From contig NC_091126.1 in the NCBI RefSeq assembly GCF_040183065.1, forward strand, positions 138,731,204 to 138,795,203: a DNA stretch of 64,000 nt, written 5' to 3'. Below the pieces are notes generated by a model that was given only the letters and a program-made list of their open reading frames with translations, ran no database searches and was not told where the DNA came from. A program made the position numbers and the translations under genes. Shown in pieces: positions 56,515 to 64,000 of this stretch; within the stretch, counting starts at the first letter, position 1, and every line of letters begins with the position of its first letter. Source of the DNA: Periplaneta americana. Taxonomy: Eukaryota; Arthropoda; Insecta; Blattodea; Blattidae.

Positions 56515-56650
56515 TTTATTACGAGATTTCCCCAAATATAAGGCGAATGTTAGGTAATCGCATTAGGAATCCTCCGACATTGACGCGAAGTATCATCTCA
56601 TTATCACCGATTCGAACAACGCTAGATAACATATTAGTGGCGTATGTACA
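56515..56650 (+). mobile_element. SINE S1 middle/3' fragment
   Basis: ACGAGATTTCCCCAAATATA, AATGTTAGGTAATCGCATTA and TCATCTCATTATCACCGATT match the S1 body. Head and last tail bases are missing. Confidence 0.65.
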
Positions 56651-56709
56651 CCTTTCGCTATTATAAATGTAGTAAAATTCAAAATTTAATTTCTATATAT
56701 CCTGAATTA

Positions 56710-56935
56710 CCGTCAACGCGGGCTACTGGACCCTTAAGGTGTTACTTGAACCCAGAAGAAAAAAATTTTACTTAACATTGGAGTAACTTAGGTGAAAATA
56801 TTTGTACAGAAGAAAGTTTTCAGAGAAAAAAACCACAACTTTCGACATCAAACTGTTATTTTACATCGACGAAAACATTTTTTTTCTTCTGGGTTCAAGT
56901 AACACCTTAAGGGTCGAAGTAGCCCGCGTTGACGG
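56710..56935. mobile_element. MITE, TA-flanked, ~58-bp inverted ends
   Basis: CCGTCAACGCGGGCTACT, GGTGTTACTTGAACCCAGAA on the left are repeated inverted on the right with few mismatches. TA lies outside each end (56708-56709, 56936-56937). 226 bp, non-coding. Confidence 0.83.
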
Positions 56936-56939
56936 TACT

Positions 56940-57858
56940 GTAGTTTTGCGCTTGAATTTGGTACAGTGATTAGACAATACTTCTAGATTAATAAGCAATT
57001 TTTAGAATCTAAAATGCTTTTATTGTTAAGGGTAATTAAGCTTAAAAACTATGGGGGAGAGGGTAGAATTTATGGACGGAAAATTAGTTTCGCTTATATA
57101 TTGTACAAATTTGAATATTCTTCAACTGTTTTCTCTATTTCCTTCCTAATAAGTGTATTAATAGATTCTAAAATTCTCAGTTGAATATATGTATAAGAAA
57201 TATTTTCTAGATCCTTGCTATGGACTGTACAATAATTGAATTTTTTTTTATATAAAGAATTATTATTAACGAAAAAATAATTTTAAATGATAGAACAGTG
57301 CTGGATGCAGGGTTTGTTCTCCAGTATTAAATACACTTGCATGCAAAAATTTTACTAATTTATCTAAAAGTGTGGAAGTTATGAGGAAACGAATTTGGAA
57401 AACGTAAGTTACGGGAAATTAGAGAAAAACTTACCGAAATGGGGAGTTTTGTTCACATTTAAAGTCAACTGGCACAGTCTCATTCTTTAGGTAATAACCC
57501 GAAAAGTATTAGAGATATTTAAATTTTTTAAGCGTAGGGGCTACTACTGAGAAAATTCCATTCAACTCAAAGAAAGTTGAAAAAAAAAGTATTTTTTACG
57601 TTTCCGAAGGTTTGTATACCCCTTAATTTCTTACTTATCTATGCACGAAACACGACTAATAAGAGTTTATGAATGATTTAATGTTTTTTTTTTTGCTAAA
57701 TTGATTATCAACAAAAGTTGCTCTTAAATTTATCAGTAAAATGAAAACCTCTCATGATACATCTTTGAAAATTCAAAACCGAACAACATGAGAAGGAAGA
57801 AATTAATATAAAGATTCCCAACTCAGAAGCCCTTCATTACCAGCCCCAGAATTAGCAT
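56940..57858. other. No recognised gene
   Basis: AT-rich with T runs. Nothing supported. Confidence 0.4.
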
Positions 57859-57861
57859 TAA

Positions 57862-58041
57862 GGGTGCTATTCATAGACATTTCGTAGCACGCGCTACGAG
57901 CGTACTAAGCTAGCCCCGGCTAACCACTGTTTACTTGTACAGAATTCAAATCATATCCTATCGCTAACACTGGTTTATGAATACGAAAAACGCTGATCAT
58001 CCACCGGAAACCCGAGCAAAAAACGTCTATGAATACGGCCC
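57862..58041. mobile_element. PIF/Harbinger-type MITE, TAA duplication
   Basis: GGGTGCTATTCATAGACATT at the left and the complement of AACGTCTATGAATACGGCCC at the right. TAA flanks both ends (57859-57861, 58042-58044), as in PIF/Harbinger (TWA). An inner GTAGC.CGCGCTAC palindrome lies near 57885. 180 bp, non-coding. Confidence 0.8.
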
Positions 58042-58044
58042 TAA

Positions 58045-58822
58045 GTTATTAATGGCGGAAAATACTTAAGCCAAATTGGTCGCAGAATGCAAACTCAGTT
58101 TAAATACAGAGGCAACTTTTAAAAATGTTACTAAAATTTCCTACGCCATGCAGTGTATATTCAGTCGTGATCATTAACTTTCTTTCAAAAGTGTTATCAA
58201 AAGCAATAATCTCAAAAGCGTAATTTCTGTTTGTCAGTAAGATATCTAATATTCTTTCTGACTTGGATAGCGAGACAATATCATCCGTCAATGAATAATT
58301 ACTTCGGAAAATTGCACAAGATAGGAGCTAGTCTAAAAAATCCGTCACATCGTACTAGACTTTAGACACACATTACCTTTCAGGAACATTTACAGGGGAA
58401 GAAAGTTTTAAATTCAAATTCATTACATTAAAGAAAATTTTCACATAGTAAAGGCAAGTTTTATCTTTCGACTTAAATTCCGAAAACGTTAGAAGTGTTG
58501 TTGAATTCTTTACATGTAATTCCAGAACTTTCTTTGACACAAGATGCTTACTTCATATCATGCATTTGGTCAAAGGAAGGTGATTTATTCACGGTTTATT
58601 CGTTACGACAGATAAATCTAACTACTATTCTCAGATCTTAAAGATTCTTTCTTCCTTCTATGATACCCTATTTATACACTACTCATATCGCGGTGTAATT
58701 TGGGCGTTGGGTAAAGCCATTGGACGTTAGAACTAATGTAAGAACGGACACCCTTGTAGCAAACTACAAACATTGATCACATACCTCATCTGAAATAACT
58801 GATGTGCTGTAATTAACAAGAA
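58045..58822. other. No recognised gene
   Basis: AT-rich. Nothing supported. Confidence 0.4.
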
Positions 58823-58835
58823 CAAGACAAGAACA
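58823..58835. repeat. Target-site duplication, left copy
   Basis: CAAGACAAGAACA is identical to 59628-59640 and brackets the whole SINE palindrome. Confidence 0.8.
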
Positions 58836-58857
58836 GAATAATTTCGAGGGAAAAATT

Positions 58858-58932
58858 GTTCCGGAGCCGGGTATCGATCCCGGGACCTTTGGTTTAACGT
58901 ACCAACGCTCTACCACTGAGCTACTCGGGAAC
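58858..58932 (-). mobile_element. tRNA-like SINE head, copy 1
   Basis: Mirror image of copy 4: A box TAGCTCAGTGGTAGAGC, B box-like GGGATCGATACCC. It folds as a near-complete cloverleaf. Confidence 0.8.
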
Positions 58933-59143
58933 TCTAACCGACACCGGTCCAATTTTTCCCTCTATATCCACAGACCTCAAAGTGGGCTGACAACCGTCAA
59001 GCAACCAACTTCGAGTGCACACTAACTCCGTGTGACTTAAATTGTGGTATTTCTGTTAACGAACAGTGACGTGAATTATGCAAATCAAGATTTCAGGTAT
59101 AACTCCCTGTAAAGTTGATTTGAATAATTTCGAGGGAAAAATT

Positions 59144-59218
59144 GTTCCGGAGCCGGGTATCGATCCCGGGACCTTTGGTTTAACGTACCAACGCTCTACC
59201 ACTGAGCTACTCGGGAAC
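59144..59218 (-). mobile_element. tRNA-like SINE head, copy 2
   Basis: Direct repeat of copy 1 at a distance of 286 bp. It spans the arm end and the spacer of the palindrome. Confidence 0.8.
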
Positions 59219-59243
59219 TCTAACCGACACCGGTCCAATTGTC

Positions 59244-59278
59244 CCAAAGGTCCCGGGATCGATACCCGGCTCCGGAAC
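59244..59278 (+). mobile_element. tRNA-like SINE head, copy 3 (3' half only)
   Basis: Starts CCAAAGGTCCCGGGATCG. The 5' half is missing because the inversion junction falls here. Confidence 0.75.
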
Positions 59279-59489
59279 AATTTTTCCCTCGAAATTATTA
59301 AAATCAACTTTACAGGGAGTTATACCTGAAATCTTGATTTGCATAATACACGTCACTGTTCGTTAACAGAAATACCACAATTTAAGTCACACGGAGTTAG
59401 TGTGCACTCGAAGTTGGTTGCTTGACGGTTGTCAGCCCACTTTGAGGTCTGTGGATATAGAGGGAAAAATTAGACCGGTGTCGGTTAGA

Positions 59490-59564
59490 GTTCCCGAGTA
59501 GCTCAGTGGTAGAGCGTTGGTACGTTAAACCAAAGGTCCCGGGATCGATACCCGGCTCCGGAAC
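59490..59564 (+). mobile_element. tRNA-like SINE head, copy 4
   Basis: Acceptor TCCCGAG/CTCCGGA pairs at 6 of 7 positions. D stem GCTC/GAGC, anticodon stem TTGGT/ACCAA and T stem CCGGG/CCCGG are perfect. The anticodon loop ACGTTAA lacks the invariant T33, so this is a SINE head, resembling tRNA-Thr in its stems, and not a working tRNA gene. Followed by the SINE body to 59627. Confidence 0.8.
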
Positions 59565-59627
59565 AATTTTTCCCTCGAAATTATTCAAATCAACTTTACA
59601 GGGAGTTATACCTGAAATCTTGATTTG

Positions 59628-59640
59628 CAAGACAAGAACA
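59628..59640. repeat. Target-site duplication, right copy
   Basis: CAAGACAAGAACA, identical to 58823-58835. Confidence 0.8.
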
Positions 59641-59693
59641 ATTTATTTATTTACATTAAATGATACATTAAGAAGTTATTATATACATAAAAC
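59641..59693 (-). mobile_element. LINE family A, copy 4, 3' tail piece
   Basis: Starts with ATTTATTTATTTAC (an A/T-rich tail on the element strand). It is continuous with 60161 onward once LINE B copy 2 is removed. Bases 59678-59693 are the left duplication copy ATTATATACATAAAAC. Confidence 0.6.
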
Positions 59694-60144
59694 TTACTTA
59701 CTTACTCACTTCCAAATGGCTTTCAAGGAACCCGCAGGTTCATTGCCGCCCTCACATAAGCCCGCCATCGGTCCCTATCCTGAGCAAGATTAATCCACTC
59801 TCTATCATCACATTCCACCTCCCTCAAATTCATTTTAATATTATCCTCCCATCTACATCTCGGCCTCCCCAAAGGTCTTTTCCCTCCGGTCTCCCAATTA
59901 ACAGTCTATATAAATTTGTGGATTCGCCCATACGTGCTACATGCCCTGCCCATCTCAAACGTCTGGATTTAATGCTCCTTATTATGTAAGGTGAAGAATA
60001 CAATGCGTGCAGTTCTGCGTTGTGTAACTTTGTCCATTCTCCTATAACTTCATCCCTCTCAGCCCCAAATATTTTCCTATGAATCTTATTCTCAAACACC
60101 CTTAATCTCTGTTCCTCTCTCAAAATGAGAGTTCAAGTTTCACA
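59694..60144 (-). mobile_element. LINE family B, copy 2
   Basis: Minus-strand 3' end of LINE B: REEQRLRVFENKIHRKIFGA, GEWTKLHNAELHALYSSPYI, KSRRLRWAGHVARMGES, then after a frameshift WEDNIKMNLREV. The (GTAA)n tail is at 59694-59710. Flanked by the 16-bp duplication ATTATATACATAAAAC (59678-59693 and 60145-60160). Target is LINE A copy 4. Confidence 0.88.
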
Positions 60145-60160
60145 ATTATATACATAAAAC
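60145..60160. repeat. Target-site duplication of LINE B copy 2, right copy
   Basis: ATTATATACATAAAAC, identical to 59678-59693. Confidence 0.85.
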
Positions 60161-60700
60161 AGAAATACAAATTAAGGAATTTACCCTCGTATGAGCAAAT
60201 GCTGACCTGTAGATAAGCAGAAAAAAGAAGAGAAAATAAACAAATTAACATAAGCAATAAAAGACACAGATTACAAAAATAAGGGCGTATATGATAAAGA
60301 ACAATCGCAATTGAAAATGTTTGTAACCAATATTCACAAGTATAATAATATAAGACTAATATTTACCAATTAATTATCAAATCCTGTGTTAAGTTTCCTT
60401 AATAATTTCTTTAATTTTCATCTTAAATCATACTTGTGTTAGCTAAAACAGGGTATTGAGAAATTAATTCGTTGTAAAGTTTTAAGCCGTAGTTGAAGCC
60501 ATGTTTTATACCAGCAGTCGTTGAACTTCTGGATTCTGTAAAATGAAATAGTATTTTTCTTCTTGTATTATAATTAATGCCAATATGTGTCATCAATGTG
60601 AGTGCGTTACTTGTGTGTGAAAGAGCGCTCTGGTAGGACTTCACTGGACCTTGAATCTGCATGGCTGAAATGGACGGAAGGAACTATTTGGACTTCAATA
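60161..60700 (-). mobile_element. LINE family A, copy 4, coding end
   Basis: The minus frame 60423-60662 has STTAGIKHGFNYGLKLYNEL, matching TTAGLKHSRNFGPKIYNTL of the long LINE A frame. It is another subfamily: the region before it (INYNTRRK) is closer to other CR1/Jockey C-termini. The 3' UTR follows at 60170-60420 with a CCTCGTATGAGCAAATGCTG phrase. 5'-truncated. Confidence 0.65.
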
Positions 60701-60826
60701 ACCATTGACACGACAAGGAGTGGGAATAATAATAAGCATTAGACAGGGGTGCTAGTCTTCGGGCCTCTCTTCCGTATGAAGGTATAAAAATGCATGCGTA
60801 ATAGGTACCACCTACTTCCAGTCTAA

Positions 60827-61024
60827 AGACTGGTTCACAATAAACCGGAAACGGAAACGACAACAAAAACGAGAACGGAAATTAAAATGAATGTACGTAA
60901 ATGTGAACATTCACAATAGTTAATAGTGAATATTCACATTTAAATACATTTATTTTAGCAATACTTCCGTTCCCGTTCTCGTTCTCGCTGTCGTTTATGT
61001 TCCCGGTTTATTGTGAACCAGCCT
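60827..61024. mobile_element. PIF/Harbinger-type MITE, TAA duplication
   Basis: AGACTGGTTCACAATAAACC at the left and the complement of GGTTTATTGTGAACCAGCCT at the right. TAA flanks both sides (60824-60826, 61025-61027). Arms of more than 80 bp with gaps include purine-rich GAGAACGGAA stretches and an inner TGTGAA(C/T)ATTCAC hairpin. Non-coding, 198 bp. Confidence 0.83.
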
Positions 61025-61029
61025 TAACA

Positions 61030-61608
61030 GTTGCTATTAGTGCTGGGGACGGAGAGGTTAGGTTCGGAGCAGGTACTGTGACGTCATTACTTGTTTGATC
61101 CAAGTACAGTACAGAGTACAAATTTGTGGGGGCAGATTTAAAAGTTGGATAGATTGAGTCGATTTTAGAGTGTACTTTGAAAGTGAAAACAAGCCTGTTT
61201 TAAAAGCGTTGTAGTAAAGCGCTTTCGCTTTGCCAATTGACGAGAAAAAGAGTGCTTCTCTTCATTGCAAAATGGTGGTTACAAATTTCATTTGGGTGAT
61301 TACAAGTATTTGTGGAGTTATTTTATATGAAAGGCCTATTTAACCTTCAGTGCTGTTATATAGGCCTATGACTGATGAAATAAAATTCAAAAATAATTTA
61401 TAATAGTAATGGCTAATAAATTAACATGTGAGGTAAACGTTAAACGCTGCAGCTAAGTAAAAAAGAAGATACAAACAAATGGGATACCTAAAGCACTCAA
61501 AAAACAATACACAGAATTTTTACTATTACGGAAAGTGGATAAAATAATCAATAAAAACGTGGCATCTTGAACTGAAGAACATAATGATTATTTATTTTAT
61601 AACATTAC
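61030..61608. other. No recognised gene
   Basis: AT-rich. Contains TAGGCCTA at 61361. Nothing supported. Confidence 0.4.
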
Positions 61609-61619
61609 TAGCCTTCCAT

Positions 61620-62060
61620 GGTTCTTTATGGTTGTGAAAATTGGACTCTCACTTTGAGAGAGTAACATTGGTTAAGGGTGTTTGAGAATAAGATGCTTCG
61701 GATAATATTTGTGGCTAAGAGGGATGAGGTTACAGGAGAATGGAGAAAGTTACACAACACGGAACTGCACGCATTGTATTCTTCACCTGACATAATTAGG
61801 AACATTAAATCCAGACATTTGAGATGGGCAGGATATGTAGCACCTATGGGCTAATCCAGAAATGCATATAGAGTGTAAGTTGGGATGCCGGAGGGAAAAA
61901 AACTTTTGGGGAGGCCGAGACGTAGATGGGAAGATAATATTAAAATGGATTTGAGGGAGGTGGGATATGATAATAGAGACTGGATTTATCTTTCTCAGGA
62001 TAGGGACCAACGGCAGGCTTATGTGAGGGCGGCAATGAACCTCTGGGTTCCTTAAAAGCC

Positions 62061-62111
<51 letters not shown>

Positions 62112-62112
62112 C
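61620..62112 (+). mobile_element. LINE family B, copy 3, uninterrupted 3' end
   Basis: The plus frame reads CENWTLTLRE, RVFENKMLRIIFVAKRDEVT, GEWRKLHNTELHALYSSPD, KSRHLRWAGYVAPMG, one stop, GRPRRRWEDNIKMDLREVGY and YVRAAMNLWVP, then an (AGTA)n tail at 62060-62110. The 10-bp duplication AGCCTTCCAT flanks it (61610-61619 and 62113-62122). No catalytic domain because of 5' truncation. The minus frame 61783-62268 is a shadow. Confidence 0.88.
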
Positions 62113-62308
62113 AGCCTTCCATACAACCATGTTCTCTTTGACCAAAAGTAATATTATTGATAAATTAAAGTAATTAGGTACCATAATTCCTAGAAACAAA
62201 TAGAAATAAAGTGATGACTGATGAGGTAACAAAAATCCAATAAACACAAATAGAAAAATATAATGCACTTCCTTTTTTAAAATAGTTCAATATTAATCAA
62301 ATACACTA

Positions 62309-62310
<2 letters not shown>

Positions 62311-62342
<32 letters not shown>
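62311..62342. repeat. (ATA)n microsatellite
   Basis: About ten ATA units directly next to the 3' end of LINE B copy 4 on the element strand. Probably its tail or slippage from it. Confidence 0.7.
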
Positions 62343-62347
<5 letters not shown>

Positions 62348-62615
62348 GCAATTTTAAGGAACCCGGAAGTTCATTGCCGTCCTCACATAAGCCCGCCATC
62401 ATTCCCTATCCTGAGCAAGATTAGTCCAGTCTCTATCATCATATCCCACCTCGCTCAAATAAATTTCAGTATTATCCTCCCATCTACATCTCGGCCTCCC
62501 CAAAGGTCTTATTCCCTTCGGCCTCCCGACTAACACTCTATATGCATTTGTGGAGACTCGCCCATACGTGCTACATGCCCTGCCTATTTCAAACGTCTGG
62601 ATTTAATGTTTCTAA
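62343..62615 (-). mobile_element. LINE family B, copy 4, 3' part
   Basis: Minus-strand GRPKG and RCRWEDNTEI-like C-terminus, with RLRWAGHVARM degenerated (the plus strand shows CCTGCCTATTTCAAACGTCT). Ends GGTTCCTTAAAATTGC at the low-coordinate side. Interrupted at 62615 by a LINE E tail. Confidence 0.8.
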
Positions 62616-62925
62616 TTATAATAATAATAATGATTTATTTTAGCTGGCAGAGTTAAGGCCGTAAGGCCTTCTCTTCCACTCAACCAGCAAAAAGTGTATA
62701 TACATACACATGAACTCATAAAGAATTCAACAATTTGATTTAGATGAGAGTTACATGTGTACAAAAGTTATTTACAAATTAAACAACAAAATACTATGAA
62801 CTATTAATTAAACACTGAAATAAACTGTGTAGCAGAATTAAACTAAAATACATAGAATGTTAATATATTTCAAATAATATTAGATAATAGAAAGAGATTA
62901 TTATGAGACAATTAAAATATGTCAG
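62616..62925 (-). mobile_element. LINE family E 3' UTR, inserted in LINE B copy 4
   Basis: The element strand has CTGGTTGAGTGGAAGAGAAG followed by a GGCCTTACGGCCTT hairpin and AAATAAATCATTATTATTATT, the same arrangement as 31376-31436. About 300 bp with no coding part. Host LINE B reads CTAATTAT on one side and ATGTCAGG on the other, so any duplication is short or eroded. Confidence 0.75.
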
Positions 62926-63150
62926 GTGAAGAATAAAATCCATGCAGTTCTGCGTTATGTAACTTTCTCCATTCTCCTGTAACTTCATCCCTCTTAGCCC
63001 TAAATATTTTCCTTAGCACATTATTCTCAAACACCCTTAATCTCTGTTCCTCTCTCAAAGTGAGAATCCAAGTTTCACAACCATGCAGAACAACCGGTAA
63101 TATAATTGTTTTATAAATTCTAACTTTCAGATTTTTTGACACACCATGTC
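62926..63150 (-). mobile_element. LINE family B, copy 4, upstream part
   Basis: The minus frame has NLKVRIYKTIILPVVLHGCE, TWILTLREEQRLRVFENNVL and GEWRKLHNAELHGFYSSPD. Continuous with 62615 downward in the LINE B order. 5' end near 63150. Confidence 0.85.
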
Positions 63151-64000
63151 ATCTAAAGCACGAAAATAGTTCTTATTTCACATGTTATATATAATAGCTG
63201 GGCAATTGCTTGTTGCTGTCTATTTTACTGGCAACATTTTCAACCAACTCCTGAACCGCAACGACACTTTTCCTTCCGAACACCTAATTTGAAATCGTCT
63301 AGATCAGCGGTCATGAGCACAGTGTAATCTCGGGCTAGCGTTTTCTTCCCCGCGGATAAGAGACTGCGATGTGGTTCATCCGTGGCTGCTGGAGGAAATG
63401 CTCTCTCCCTCTTCCTGTTGCAGGACGGGGCATATTATGATGCAATGCTTACCCGTTACCCTTTTCAGCGAGTGCTGACGACCATTGGTTTGGATTCCCT
63501 TGCCGTGTTCGTCTCCACTGTCCCTGATTTTGAACGTTATGGAATTTAATATTCTTAAAATATTGTATATGATAAACGAATTGATATTCCTTATTTCATG
63601 TTTCCTTTCTGAATGCAGTACGAATCTTATCGATGGTATGCGTTGTCTGTTGTTCATAAACCACATATACTCTCTTTCTGAACAACTCGCGGTCAAAGTA
63701 ATCGATCTTATAAAATTCTTTCCTCTATGTATTTTTTTTTCGTCGGCGTATAATAGCTTGCAATATCTATAGAAATGGTTTTCTTCATTCTTGTTCGCGG
63801 CACTCCAGTTTCATATGGGCGAAGCACTGCCTGGATAGAAAAATATATAGGCCTACTGTATATTTTAAATAGTAGTCAATAGTTCGGGTATTATACCCCA
63901 GTACAAATTAATTTATTTCAATCCCACAAAAGCAATATACGTATGTCTTTCTGCATCTCCATATCTTTGTCTTATCTCTCTGCCAGTATTTTCTTTCTAT
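63151..64000. other. No recognised gene
   Basis: Mixed composition, with short frames on both strands at 63376-63772 that lack motifs. Nothing supported up to the window end. Confidence 0.4.

Larger units (their letters stand above)
58836..59627. mobile_element. SINE palindrome inserted as one unit
   Basis: Two arms of 343 bp (58836-59178 and 59244-59586) are inverted copies. I find 3 mismatches and no indels. A 65-bp spacer separates them. Each arm holds one complete tRNA-like unit and part of another at a 286-bp period. The right end adds 42 bases of SINE 3' sequence (ending TGAAATCTTGATTTG) that the left end lacks. The same 13-bp direct repeat lies just outside both ends, so the composite entered the site in one event. 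Confidence 0.88.

Noticed and set aside
59490..59564. Functional tRNA gene
   Set aside because: It folds like a tRNA, but the anticodon loop lacks T33, the acceptor stem has a C-C mismatch, and four copies sit in a palindrome with a shared non-tRNA body. A SINE fits better.
59506..59793. 95-codon plus frame
   Set aside because: A read-through of the SINE tRNA-like head and LINE ends. No conserved domain, and the start lies inside the SINE.
61783..62268. 161-codon minus frame with repeated LLTYLLTY
   Set aside because: Antisense shadow of LINE B copy 3. The Leu-Thr-Tyr repeats are the reverse of its (AGTA)n tail.

Overview
The window looks like intergenic DNA from a large, AT-rich, repeat-laden arthropod genome, most likely an insect. 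A cockroach or termite (Blattodea) is my best guess, from the style of the LINE C-termini, the tRNA-derived SINEs and the many TAGGCCTA octamers, but this is inference and not proven. No host protein gene, rRNA, CRISPR array or bacterial-type operon can be supported. Nearly every coding-like stretch is a transposable element or its relic, usually truncated, frameshifted or interrupted.

Layout. 0.5-1.1 kb: 5'-truncated LINE (family A). 2.5-4.5 kb: a dispersed repeat, an old LINE (C) and a SINE. 4.6-8.55 kb: a three-layer LINE nest (A copy 2, split by B, split by A copy 3). A copy 3 keeps a ~940-codon open frame for endonuclease and reverse transcriptase. 9.25-10.6 kb: a TIR DNA element carrying a TTAA-flanked piggyBac-type MITE. 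12.2 kb: a decayed MADF exon. 15.46-17.74 kb: an inverted pair of ~0.6 kb arms. 22-25.7 kb: LINE H, two MITEs, SINEs. 26.5-27.9 kb: hAT-like element. 27.9-29.9 kb: a ~1 kb tandem duplication with transposase HTH remnants. 30.65-34.32 kb: a fossil piggyBac transposase broken by two retroelement insertions. 34.7-35.3 kb: dead mariner transposase. 37-47 kb: LINE G, several SINEs, a TIR element with an internal tandem repeat, LINE I and a SINE. 48-58 kb: four MITEs, a Penelope-like relic, a SINE and LINE D. 58.8-59.6 kb: an almost perfect SINE palindrome flanked by a 13-bp duplication. 59.6-63.1 kb: LINE-dense (B copies 2-4, A copy 4).

How it fits together: these are not genes working together but successive mobile-element layers. 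Target-site duplications, split reading frames and one paralogous empty site allow relative dating. LINE B went into LINE A copy 2 and was then hit by LINE A copy 3. LINE B copy 2 went into LINE A copy 4. The piggyBac relic predates the (GAA)n-tailed insertion that split it. Most microsatellites here are retrotransposon 3' tails: (ATT)n for A, (GTAA)n for B, (GAAT)n for D, (AATA)n for E and (GAA)n for the insert in piggyBac. All family names come from reading motifs by eye. No search was run.
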